The position numbers and the translations under genes were made by a program. The notes beneath the pieces are model-generated. The model did no database searches. It was not told where the DNA came from and saw only the letters and a list, made by a program, of their open reading frames with translations. Shown here piece by piece: positions 1 through 8,258 of a DNA stretch of 64,000 nt. How positions within the stretch are numbered: the stretch's first letter is position 1; every line of letters starts with the position of its first letter. Source of the DNA: Sinanaerobacter chloroacetimidivorans (lineage in GTDB: Bacteria; Bacillota; Clostridia; Peptostreptococcales; Anaerovoracaceae); the NCBI RefSeq assembly GCF_018128545.1, contig NZ_JAGSND010000007.1:124001-188000 (forward strand), read 5' to 3'.

Positions 1-87
1 GGTAGGCTGTACCTGATGAAACGAATTCGGCAACGGCTGGCAATCAAAAATGGGGACGAAAAACCGGAACGGAGCCGCAATGAGTAA
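1..87 (+). CDS. C-terminal end of an upstream gene (partial)
   Basis: An open frame enters from the left window edge and stops with TAA at 85-87. It would encode a basic, Arg/Lys-rich tail of 28 residues. It lies 37 bases before the next gene in the same direction, as expected for an operon on an integrative element. The stretch is too short to assign a family and could be chance, so this is a weak call. Confidence 0.3.
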   Translation, partial: GRLYLMKRIRQRLAIKNGDEKPERSRNE

Positions 88-124
88 GATCCACGGATGT
101 ATTAAAACGAATGGAGGTGCTGCT

Positions 125-703
125 ATGAAAAAAATAACGGCGGAGGAACTCCGCACAATGAAGGATATAGAAGGCTTGGTCATTCAGGGCTGCGGAGGTG
201 ATTTGAATGAGTGGGTCGACGGCATTAACGGTCTGCTTACCGAACAGGGCATCCTGCGAAATGGATCTGCCTTCCAGAATGTTTCAGTGTCCGAGCATGA
301 CGGCCGCACGAATCTGCTGTTTCATATGGATGGAGTGGACCTGGATATGGGCAAGCTGGCGATGTGGCGCCTTGCCTCTCACTGTCAATTCGGCAGCACG
401 TGGCTCAGCGATTATCTTCCCAATCAATTGGGTGTGAATATGGATGAGAAGCTGATACAGAAGGAAAAGCCTGACTGTCCGCTGATTGGACAGGACGGCA
501 ATATTTTTAACCTGATGGGTATTGCTTCCCGAACATTGAAAGAAAACGGTCTTGCTGAGCAGGCAACGGAAATGCGGGATCGCATCACGTCATGCAGCAG
601 CTATGGTGAGGCGCTCTGCATCATAGGTGAGTATGTCAATATCACATCTGCAAAAGATGCCCAAGAACAAAGCGGTAGCTTTGAGATGAAGCAAAGCTAC
701 TGA
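125..703 (+). CDS. Mobile-element-associated conserved hypothetical protein
   Basis: The predicted protein has 192 residues. I chose ATG 125 because GGAGG at 113-117 sits seven bases upstream; the frame is open to 50, but those extra codons lack a ribosome-binding site. The first half (LVIQGCGGDLNEWVDGIN, then WLSDYLPN) resembles small proteins of unknown function carried by integrative and conjugative elements of Bacillota. The second half (DCPLIGQDGNIFNL, then EALCIIGEYVNI) resembles the companion part of the same proteins. No catalytic motif, signal peptide or membrane segment is visible. Function is unknown. It suggests the left edge of the window is cargo of, or a relic from, an integrative element. 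Confidence 0.6.
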   Translation: MKKITAEELRTMKDIEGLVIQGCGGDLNEWVDGINGLLTEQGILRNGSAFQNVSVSEHDGRTNLLFHMDGVDLDMGKLAMWRLASHCQFGSTWLSDYLPNQLGVNMDEKLIQKEKPDCPLIGQDGNIFNLMGIASRTLKENGLAEQATEMRDRITSCSSYGEALCIIGEYVNITSAKDAQEQSGSFEMKQSY

Positions 704-882
704 TGGCTGATGTTTTTCATCGGCAGATCCCTGCCGGATACATATATATAAAATGAAGCAATCTGATTGAATAGGATACTTAAACATATACCGTCATTAA
801 ATTTTTTGTGTTTCCTTATGCAAGGAATATTTGCAGTAAGTACAATTGAGACCGCTTTTATAATAATTGTAAAAAAACATGC

Positions 883-911
883 TTGACAAAATTATGCGAA
901 AAGCCTATTAT
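883..911 (+). promoter_or_regulatory. Sigma-A promoter for the 941 gene
   Basis: TTGACA at 883-888 and TATTAT at 906-911 are separated by 17 bases. This is a near-consensus vegetative promoter. It sits about 30 bases before the start codon of the 941 gene, whose GGGAGGTG ribosome-binding site is at 930-937. Confidence 0.75.
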
Positions 912-940
912 TATGTCATAAGTATTTTGGGAGGTGTAGA

Positions 941-1705
941 ATGCATACAAATGACATGAATTTTCCTTTGGGTCTGATCCGTAAGATGGTTCGTTGCGTC
1001 GAAGACGCTGTTGGAGACGATATTCGTGAGGATATTCAAAGCAATGACCTCCGAACGATGAACAGTGTCCCTTCACGAATTTGGGACTTATTAAATACGA
1101 AACTCTATAAGACATTGAAGACCGAGGAATGCACAATTGCGACTGCTCATCGAGGCCCGTGGCAAATGCTGATAATATTCGAAAAAACTACCGGGTGCAT
1201 TTTCACATTTATGCGTGAAAAACGCTTCTCAGAACTCCAGAGAAAGCAGCGCAGTCGGCTACATATGCACTATGTTGACATGTTGGCAACGCAGTTTAAT
1301 AAAGCTCTGTTAGCGGATAAGCAGCAACTTACTTTTATTCCCCATCATTTCACTGATGAAGAAAAACTTGCGGAATTGGTACAAGACATGCTACATGATT
1401 TAGGAAGCGATGCTGCTATTGTTAGGAATCATGTTTTGGTTCTCTTTGATACCATGGGATATCAATTAACACATATCAAGGCTGTTAAAGTGACCCCAAA
1501 TCTTGATATTGCTCAAGGGTGTGAACAGGACTGGTCAACGTATATTACAGTTAGTGAGAGTTCAATCGTAGAAAAGGTTGAGAACCCTGAAGATCCTGCA
1601 AACAATCCAAACAGAGGATTAAAACTGAAATCCAAAGCGACAGAGCGGAAAAAGAATAAACCTCAACGAAAAATGGACGAAAAATTAGATAAAAAAGAAA
1701 TCTAA
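941..1705 (+). CDS. DUF5986-like hypothetical protein
   Basis: The protein has 254 residues and no membrane segment. Its tail from about residue 215 is strongly charged and rich in Lys and Glu, and is probably disordered. The body resembles the DUF5986 proteins that commonly lie directly upstream of XRE/ImmA-type regulators; I make that link from memory of the neighbourhood and sequence style, not from a search. It is followed after 29 bases by such a regulator, so the two are probably co-transcribed and co-functional. No catalytic residues can be pointed out. A strong GGGAGGTG site supports ATG 941. Confidence 0.55.
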   Translation: MHTNDMNFPLGLIRKMVRCVEDAVGDDIREDIQSNDLRTMNSVPSRIWDLLNTKLYKTLKTEECTIATAHRGPWQMLIIFEKTTGCIFTFMREKRFSELQRKQRSRLHMHYVDMLATQFNKALLADKQQLTFIPHHFTDEEKLAELVQDMLHDLGSDAAIVRNHVLVLFDTMGYQLTHIKAVKVTPNLDIAQGCEQDWSTYITVSESSIVEKVENPEDPANNPNRGLKLKSKATERKKNKPQRKMDEKLDKKEI

Positions 1706-1734
1706 TATTCAGAATGAGTAAAGGAGCAACATAT

Positions 1735-2886
1735 ATGAGTTTACTATTTAATGGAGATCGGCTTAAGAAAGCTCGTATTTATAGGGGATTAACCGTTGCT
1801 GAGTTGGCAGAAAAGGTTGATTGCCAGCGCCAAACTCTTTCAATGTATGAAATTGGTAAGAGCCAGCCAGCGGATGATGACGTCGTAAAGCGTTTAGCTC
1901 ATGAATTAGCGTTCCCCGCAAAGTACTTTTATGAACATGCTACTTCCCCTATATCCGGGACAATATATTTCAGGTCTTTATTGACCACAAATAAAAAATA
2001 TCGTAGTGAACAAATGGTAAAGATGGAGTTCTTATCTCAGGTGTTCGCGTTACTTCATGATTATGTTGAATTTCCTGAATATGAACCGCTAAATCTGTCA
2101 GCAACCATTTCGCCTGAAGAAACGGCTAAGGCTCTCAGAGAAGCTTGGAACATTGGCCAAGCTCCCATCGATAATCTAGTAAACGTAGTTGAGCAACACG
2201 GTATTTTAGTCACGACCTTTAGTACAAGTACAGATGATGTTGATGCTTTTAGCGAATTAGTTGAGTGTAATGAAAAAACGACATATTTAATCGCATATTC
2301 TAATAATAAAACATCGGCTGCTAGGGTTCATTTTGATATTGCTCACGAGCTTGGACATATCTGTTTGCACGAATGGAGTGAGGAGATAGAAGATATTTCA
2401 AAAGAAGATTTTAAAGAAAGAGAACGCGAAGCAAATGAATTTGCCGCCGCTTTCTTATTGCCCGCAGAGCCTTTTAAACAAGATGCACTAAGAGGCCCTC
2501 AAACAATAGCATATTACAAGCAACTCAAGAAGAAGTGGAAAGTTTCTATTGCAGCAATGATAAGACGATCTCAGAAGTTGGGGATCATTACAATGGATGA
2601 ATATCAGACACTTATACGAATTATGCAGCGGAGAGGTCAACGAAAAGAGGAACCATTGGATGATGTCCTTATGACAGCAAGCCCTTCTCTCTTGAAATCA
2701 TCGGTATTAATGCTACTACAAGAAGATGTATTTACTCCAAAGGATTTTATGGACGAATTGTCATCGGAGTATGAGCTTAGCATTGAACCGGAAGAGATTG
2801 AATATCTACTAAATCTTCCCAGAGGCACACTAACACCGAGTAAGATTATAGATATAAGTCCTTTAATTATAAAGAGAAATAAATAA
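1735..2886 (+). CDS. XRE-family regulator with ImmA/IrrE metallopeptidase domain
   Basis: The protein has 383 residues; the start at 1735 is preferred because AAGGAG at 1719-1724 is correctly spaced, whereas ATG 1714 has no site. Residues about 7-62 form an XRE helix-turn-helix (LKKARIYRGLTVAELAEK). Residues about 150-240 form an ImmA/IrrE zinc-peptidase domain with HELGH at 204-208 and a downstream EREANEFAA helix supplying the third ligand. Proteins of this architecture repress mobile-element or defence genes and can cleave a repressor upon DNA damage. It is co-directional with the DUF5986-like gene upstream and a 57-residue gene downstream. Its targets cannot be read from sequence. Confidence 0.85.
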   Translation: MSLLFNGDRLKKARIYRGLTVAELAEKVDCQRQTLSMYEIGKSQPADDDVVKRLAHELAFPAKYFYEHATSPISGTIYFRSLLTTNKKYRSEQMVKMEFLSQVFALLHDYVEFPEYEPLNLSATISPEETAKALREAWNIGQAPIDNLVNVVEQHGILVTTFSTSTDDVDAFSELVECNEKTTYLIAYSNNKTSAARVHFDIAHELGHICLHEWSEEIEDISKEDFKEREREANEFAAAFLLPAEPFKQDALRGPQTIAYYKQLKKKWKVSIAAMIRRSQKLGIITMDEYQTLIRIMQRRGQRKEEPLDDVLMTASPSLLKSSVLMLLQEDVFTPKDFMDELSSEYELSIEPEEIEYLLNLPRGTLTPSKIIDISPLIIKRNK

Positions 2887-2929
2887 TAGATAAGAATGTT
2901 AAAAAATAAAAATGAAAGGAGGCGAGGTA

Positions 2930-3103
2930 ATGGCGACAAATCCTCCAACCGGCGACAATGCCCGAAAAGGTGCTGTAAGGGATCGATCTCAGACCTATAA
3001 CCCACGCACTGAGCAATGGGTCAAGCGAGACGCTAACACTGGAAAGTTTATGGATGTTAAACAGAGTGGGACACCTTTTAAAGGAATCAGGAAAGAAAAG
3101 TGA
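2930..3103 (+). CDS. Small conserved hypothetical protein (57 aa)
   Basis: ATG 2930 follows AAAGGAGG at 2915-2922 with ideal spacing; the in-frame ATG at 2912 lies before the ribosome-binding site and is rejected. The product is a small, basic, Gly/Lys-rich protein (SQTYNP, WVKRD, TGKFMDVK, FKGIRKEK). It resembles short proteins of unknown role found in many Bacillota mobile regions next to regulators. It starts 43 bases after the XRE/ImmA gene stops, consistent with one transcript. No function is assignable. Confidence 0.6.
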   Translation: MATNPPTGDNARKGAVRDRSQTYNPRTEQWVKRDANTGKFMDVKQSGTPFKGIRKEK

Positions 3104-3467
3104 CCCGAACAGTGGTTGATATTATGAACTTATTTGAGTGTGCAAATATCAGCCGCTGTTTTCTATATACAGCCCTTTATCAAATCAGTTGGAGAAACGC
3201 AATTTGTCACATTTGTTCATTATGATTGCAGAGAAATAGTACTGGGAAAGAATGCTCAGTCCACTTACTTACGATGAATTTAAAAGGAAATGGGTTGATG
3301 TTCCAATGATTTTTTTAATTCCCAAAGTTATTTTGTAAAAACTATATACTATTAAAAGCAGGCAGCAGTAACCGTGTTTTTGAAAATAAATTGCATCAGA
3401 ACAAATGTTCCGATATAGTATATTTTTAGTTAATTCAATTTTTAATAATTAAGTGAGGTGGGAAAAG
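3104..3467 (+). other. AT-rich intergenic stretch before the CBASS operon
   Basis: There is no convincing gene in these 364 bases. The segment is AT-rich and contains stop codons in all frames. The CBASS promoter probably lies in the last 150 bases, where several TATA-like boxes occur, but no clear -35/-10 pair stands out. Confidence 0.4.
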
Positions 3468-4481
3468 GTGATTAATTTACAGAAAGAATTTTTGGACTTT
3501 CATGACAAAATCAAGTTAGAAGATGAAAACGTTACTCTTCGTGAAAAAAGAGATATTCTTCTGAAAAAGCTGAAAGATAACATCTCTGATGATGCAGCTA
3601 CGTATTCGACATTCAACCAAGGAAGTTATGCAATGGGTACAGGTATCGTTCCTGAAAATGAGGATTATGATATCGATGTTGGTCTAAAATTTAGTATTAA
3701 TAAAAACGATTATACTGATCCTATTGTACCAAAAAAATGGGTACGTGATGCTCTTGACGGGCATACAAAAAGTGTAGAAATTCGCCGTTCATGCATAACT
3801 GTTGCATATCAAAATAATGGTGAGTCATTGTTCCATGTTGATTTTGCAATTTATGCTGCAAATAATGACGATGGCAAGTTATATATTGCTAAAGGGAAAG
3901 AATTTTCAAGTAGCGAAAACAAAAAATGGGAACTGTCCGATCCACAAGGGCTTATTGATATCATTAAAGGGAAATTCAGTGGGGATGATGCAGCGCAGTT
4001 CCGCCGAGTAATACGTTACATCAAAAAATGGAGAACACATCAATTTTCGTCAAATGGCAACGGAGCTCCAACAGGAATAAGCCTCACGATACTTGCATAT
4101 AATCTGTTCCCTGTAAGTAAAACATATGATTGGTCAACACAAAAATATACATACGACGATTTTGACGCGTTATATAACTTTGTATCCTCAGTAAAAAATG
4201 CTTTTTCTCTAACATGGAATAGCGAAGAAAATGCATGGTATCATACTATTTCAACAAGCCTTCCAGTTGAACCTTACAATAATCTCTTTGAAAAAATGAC
4301 AGAAAAACAAATGGAGAGCTTCTATCAAAAGCTTAATACTATGTTGTCTAAACTGAATGAAGTTAAAACAAAAGAAAAACGAGTAGATGCCTGCACCATA
4401 TTAGTTGATGTCTTTGGTGAGGATTTCCCGGTAACGGTAGATAAAAGCATGGTCGGAACATCTGAATCCGCGATAAAATGA
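3468..4481 (+). CDS. CBASS CD-NTase (cGAS/DncV-like nucleotidyltransferase)
   Basis: This enzyme makes a cyclic oligonucleotide alarm signal upon phage infection. I prefer GTG 3468, with GAGGTGGG eight bases upstream (337 aa), over GTG 3453, which overlaps that site. The nucleotidyltransferase fingerprint is complete: GS at residues 52-53 in QGSYAMGT, the metal-binding pair D68 and D70 in DYDIDVG, and D125 in HVDFAIYA. The C-terminal half is helical and ends in SESAIK, without the terminal Gly typical of Cap2-conjugated enzymes. It overlaps the next gene by four bases (ATGA), giving a tightly coupled type II CBASS operon. The enzyme clade and the nucleotide product cannot be determined by eye. 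Confidence 0.9.
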   Translation: MINLQKEFLDFHDKIKLEDENVTLREKRDILLKKLKDNISDDAATYSTFNQGSYAMGTGIVPENEDYDIDVGLKFSINKNDYTDPIVPKKWVRDALDGHTKSVEIRRSCITVAYQNNGESLFHVDFAIYAANNDDGKLYIAKGKEFSSSENKKWELSDPQGLIDIIKGKFSGDDAAQFRRVIRYIKKWRTHQFSSNGNGAPTGISLTILAYNLFPVSKTYDWSTQKYTYDDFDALYNFVSSVKNAFSLTWNSEENAWYHTISTSLPVEPYNNLFEKMTEKQMESFYQKLNTMLSKLNEVKTKEKRVDACTILVDVFGEDFPVTVDKSMVGTSESAIK

Positions 4482-6220
4482 GCATGATAAAAGATGAAAT
4501 AATATCGATTGTTCAAAATCTTAATGAAAAGCGCGGCGTTATCTTTTCAGATATTACAATCATTGAGGAAAAGTATATAGCGCTATTTACAGGTAGTATA
4601 TTACTGGGGGGTACCGAAAGGATAGAAATATCAATTGGGTTCCCTCCTCACTTTCCTTTAATTTTACCGGATTTCTTTATTAAGGACAACAACCGCTATC
4701 GAGCACATGTTGGTTCTGACGGAAAAGTATGTCTCTTTGATACAAGTGCAATATTAATAAAAAAAGGAATGGCCGATCAGTTATTAATTGATTGTTTTGA
4801 TCAAGCAATCAAAATATTAAACATTCGACCGGGGAGTAAAGAATATAACAGCGAAGTTTGCAGAGAATTTGACTCCTACTGGCTTTCTGTTCGTCAAAAA
4901 AAGGCATATTCATGTCTTGATACATATGGAATTAAGTACAGAGAATGCCCAATGGTTATTTCAAATGGTGTAAGCGTGATTGCGGACACGAAGTTAGAAG
5001 CTGAAAGGATAATTTCCAATATTTTTGGATTAGCAATTGATAAGGAAACATTTGAGAGAACCTGCATTATGGTACGGATAAGAAATGGTAGCAGTATGAT
5101 ACCTCTATCCAAACAGTTTAAGTGGAATATTATCAGAAGATATATCATTAATAACACTACTTCATCAGTCAAAAATCAGTTCCGAAAATTTCTTGAAAAA
5201 AAAGTCAAACATTCTGTGAGGTATGTCTTATTAATCTATCCGGCTACAGAAGGAGATATATTATTTGGATTTCGGGTTGAATTTAATAACTCAAAATATA
5301 ATAAAATTGAAAACTCAATAGCATCTAAGGTTGAGAACGCGTATATTGAGCGAATTGATTACACATATTTAACAATGCGCAGTGGCGCGACGGCCACTTT
5401 AAGAGATAAAAAAATTCTACTGCTTGGGTGTGGCTCGGTTGGAGGCTATATTGCAAGTAATCTCTGTCAAGCCGGTATCATGAACATTGACATATTAGAC
5501 AATGACATATTGAAACCTGAGAACATCCATAGGCACCTGCTTGGTTTCGATTCAATAAATCCCTCAAAATATAGATATAAAGCGGATCTAGTTAAAGCCT
5601 ACCTAGAAGAGAAATATCCATATGCCGATGTCGATTCGTTAAACTATGTCGATAGGAATGCGTTAACTTTTATTTCTGATATAAGCAGGTTGAAGGATTA
5701 TGATTTGATAATATCTGCACTTGGAGAACCGACTATTAATCTAGAAATTAATAGAATAATAGAAGAAAACGCGTTGGAGGTCCCCTGTATATGTTGTTTC
5801 AATGAGCCTTATGGTATAGGCGGACATGTTGTTTCGATCAATCTAGAAAGGAATTCTTGTTTACAATGTTTCTATACCGATCAAATATCAAGTGATATCG
5901 TACACTTTCGCGGAAGTTTTGTTGCTCCTGGACAAAGTTTTAAAAAAAATCTGTCTGGATGCAGTAGTGCCTTTGTTCCATATAATTGTCTTGATTCTCA
6001 ACAGACAGCTCTATTGGCGGTAAGAAAGGCGATTGATATTTTGAATGGTGACCTGACAAAGAATACTTTGTCATCTTGGATTGGGTCATCGGAAAAGTTG
6101 GTATCAAATGGATTTTTATTATCTAATTGGTACATGCTGAACAAAGAAAAGGGTTTTATTAACATGGACGCAGCTACAAATCCGCATTGTAAGATTTGTA
6201 GTCAAAATGATGGGAAATAA
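4478..6220 (+). CDS. cap2: CBASS Cap2: E2-E1 fusion that conjugates the CD-NTase
   Basis: The 580-residue protein joins an N-terminal E2/UBC-like domain with a C-terminal E1/ThiF adenylation domain. In type II CBASS it forms an acyl-adenylate on the CD-NTase C-terminus and transfers it to a target, which primes the synthase. The candidate E2 cysteine is C85 in the HVGSDGKVCLFD segment, after the FPPHFPLILPDF motif. The E1 part shows the nucleotide-binding GCGSVGG loop near residues 313-320 and the acidic/Arg motif DNDILKPENIHRHLLG. Paired cysteines (CLQC near residue 465, CKIC near the end) probably bind zinc, and a GCSS motif may hold the E1 cysteine. It overlaps both neighbours. Confidence 0.92.
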   Translation: MSMIKDEIISIVQNLNEKRGVIFSDITIIEEKYIALFTGSILLGGTERIEISIGFPPHFPLILPDFFIKDNNRYRAHVGSDGKVCLFDTSAILIKKGMADQLLIDCFDQAIKILNIRPGSKEYNSEVCREFDSYWLSVRQKKAYSCLDTYGIKYRECPMVISNGVSVIADTKLEAERIISNIFGLAIDKETFERTCIMVRIRNGSSMIPLSKQFKWNIIRRYIINNTTSSVKNQFRKFLEKKVKHSVRYVLLIYPATEGDILFGFRVEFNNSKYNKIENSIASKVENAYIERIDYTYLTMRSGATATLRDKKILLLGCGSVGGYIASNLCQAGIMNIDILDNDILKPENIHRHLLGFDSINPSKYRYKADLVKAYLEEKYPYADVDSLNYVDRNALTFISDISRLKDYDLIISALGEPTINLEINRIIEENALEVPCICCFNEPYGIGGHVVSINLERNSCLQCFYTDQISSDIVHFRGSFVAPGQSFKKNLSGCSSAFVPYNCLDSQQTALLAVRKAIDILNGDLTKNTLSSWIGSSEKLVSNGFLLSNWYMLNKEKGFINMDAATNPHCKICSQNDGK

Positions 6221-6692
6221 ATATATGGATTATCATTATAACGACTTGATTGTTTTCTCAATAAATTCTGATGTTTATGAGGCGCTGGCTTCATATAAAG
6301 AAAAGCATACCTTTAGAATCGAACGTGGAGGGATTATCGCTGGCATCATTGAGCCTGCCAGAACCCAAATAACGCTAACTGATTTTACTGAACCTCAAAA
6401 GAGAGATATATGTTTGCCTTGTTTTTATAAACGTGCGGCGTATGGTCATCAAGAAATAATGGATAGGCTTTGGGAAGAGTCTCAGTATACTAAAACCTAT
6501 CTTGGCGAGTGGCATACGCATAACCAACGATCACCACAACCTTCTAATATTGATGCACAAAACTGGATAAGAATATCGAAAAGAAATCATAATTCGGAAT
6601 GGCTATTCTTCCTTATCGTCGGTACTGAGCAATTAGGAGTATGGACAGTATTCGATGATAAAATTGTTAGAATGGCGCAAATACAACCTTAA
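6207..6692 (+). CDS. cap3: CBASS Cap3: JAMM/JAB isopeptidase
   Basis: The protein has up to 161 residues. It is a JAB/MPN metalloprotease of the kind that removes CD-NTase from its conjugates and so restrains CBASS signalling. The JAMM motif is complete: E39 in RIERGGIIAG, then H103-x-H105, seven residues, S113, two residues, D116 (WHTHNQRSPQPSNID). The start overlaps the end of cap2 by 14 bases; ATG 6210 or 6225 are possible alternatives, since no single ribosome-binding site decides. Position between cap2 and a SAVED effector leaves little doubt about its role. Confidence 0.9.
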   Translation: MMGNKYMDYHYNDLIVFSINSDVYEALASYKEKHTFRIERGGIIAGIIEPARTQITLTDFTEPQKRDICLPCFYKRAAYGHQEIMDRLWEESQYTKTYLGEWHTHNQRSPQPSNIDAQNWIRISKRNHNSEWLFFLIVGTEQLGVWTVFDDKIVRMAQIQP

Positions 6693-6710
6693 TACCACGG
6701 GGGTGAATTT

Positions 6711-7739
6711 ATGGATAGAATACGTGAAATTATAATAAAAATACCCAAATCAATTAAGATAGCATTAGTAATGATTCTTTTACTAATTGATTTAATCGGT
6801 ATGAATTTAGCTTCGCAGCTTGAGAAAATTGAAATATATGACGTGGCGGCGGCTTATAACACTTTGGTTACTTTCTTTCCCACTGTTTCAGTAGTTGCGA
6901 AGGAATACCGATATATATTTATAATTTTAACTTTGTTAGCTATTGTGTTATTATTTTACCGGCCTAAGCTTATTCTAGTCAAACACCGCTCATTTGTACC
7001 GGATATTGCTTTGGTCAACGAAGATGTTTTAAAAAAGTATTATGTTAAGAAGATGGACATCAATCTATGTGAAACAATGAAAGAACCAAATTCATATGTA
7101 AATGCTATTAATTTTCAGGATCAAATTGCTGCAGAAATCATGAAAAAAAGAAATTCATCGAAACTATGCTATTATGGAATTGCGCATACGCCTCTAATTT
7201 TCAGGTTAGGTTTCCAGATGGGTGATCAGAACAATATAATGTTACTTCATAAGATACGTTCAAATGACTCATTGTTCGATGAGTGGAACCATGACAATAC
7301 ATACTCAACAATTAGAGTTGTAGAAAAGAATGAATCCGTACAGTCGGCGGAATTGGTTGTAGCTATTTCGACTTCACTTGAGATTAAAGATAGTGATTTG
7401 ACTTCGCTTAACCCTGGAAATAGACATGTTATTACTTTTGAAAGCAGTATTTTATCCTTTGATAGTATTACAAGTTACTTTCAAGCTGAGAACTTTAGGA
7501 ATACTATCATGCTTGGAATAAGAAACTGCGTTAAAAAATACGGAATTAAGAAAATTCATATTGCTATATCATCATCTGTTGCATTTACATTCTTCTTAGG
7601 ACAAGCCTTTAGTGCGCAGCATGACCCGGTATTAGTTGTTTATCATTACGAAAGGTGTGCTTATCCTTGGGGGATTTGTATTAATGAAAAGGCTGAAAAT
7701 GCTTTGGTTACTAATATAAATCAACCGAATAAGGGATGA
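6711..7739 (+). CDS. cap14: CBASS effector: two-TM SAVED-domain protein
   Basis: The protein has 342 residues; the start is supported by GGGGGTG upstream. Two hydrophobic helices (about residues 15-33 and 66-84) precede a cytosolic domain with the SAVED pattern: strands such as SAELVVAIS, then KKIHIAISSSVAFTFFLGQAF with the Gly-Gln helix, then HDPVLVVYHYER. SAVED domains bind cyclic oligonucleotides; fusion to membrane helices matches Cap14-type effectors, which are thought to disrupt the inner membrane and abort infection. It is the last gene of the operon, 18 bases after cap3. The SAVED assignment is by motif order, not by search. Confidence 0.85.
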   Translation: MDRIREIIIKIPKSIKIALVMILLLIDLIGMNLASQLEKIEIYDVAAAYNTLVTFFPTVSVVAKEYRYIFIILTLLAIVLLFYRPKLILVKHRSFVPDIALVNEDVLKKYYVKKMDINLCETMKEPNSYVNAINFQDQIAAEIMKKRNSSKLCYYGIAHTPLIFRLGFQMGDQNNIMLLHKIRSNDSLFDEWNHDNTYSTIRVVEKNESVQSAELVVAISTSLEIKDSDLTSLNPGNRHVITFESSILSFDSITSYFQAENFRNTIMLGIRNCVKKYGIKKIHIAISSSVAFTFFLGQAFSAQHDPVLVVYHYERCAYPWGICINEKAENALVTNINQPNKG

Positions 7740-7749
7740 GCAAGAACTG

Positions 7750-8073
7750 TTAGAATCCAAGCAGAAGTAAAAGTAAGCGCGTTTTCCAACGGTGATTGTG
7801 AAGCAAAAATTGTTTGGGCGAATGGCTTAGGTAACTTCGAGAGCACCTGAATACATTGATAACCTTGGCAATGTATCTTCCATTGATAAACGCGACAAGG
7901 CTGATCTGGTAGAGCAAAAAATCGCAGATCTCCGCTTCGCCCATGATCTCAATGGGACGGTTTTCATAATGGCGGTGAAAGAGGCGAAACGCGCTGATGT
8001 ACTCATGCGCAGTATATGGGGATAGAACTCGCAATGCGAACTCCTCATTAGCTCGCTTAAATAACTTCTTCAT
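7750..8073 (-). pseudogene. Remnant of a tyrosine recombinase (N-terminal SAM-like part)
   Basis: The reading frame starts near 8073 and codes for about 75 residues resembling the N-terminal core-binding domain of phage-type integrases (LSPYTAHEYISAFRLFHRHYENRP, EICDFLLYQ, then YIAKVINVFRC). The remaining frame is nonsensical, and the whole catalytic domain with its Arg-His-Arg-Tyr residues is missing. It lies between the CBASS operon and the HEPN gene. I read it as a decayed integrase fragment, evidence of past integration events. Confidence 0.5.
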
Positions 8074-8258
8074 TTGTCATGGAATCATATCCTTTGAAAA
8101 TGATAATTCCATTGTAGCGGAGAAAGTCAAAATCTGCCGTATTTCCAGCAGATTTAGAAAAATGTATTTACTTGTGAAAACCACTGCGCCAGCGGTTTGG
8201 TGCTATAGTAATAATGGGAAGATTTAATTAAATAAAATTAACTATTGAGGGGACAGAA

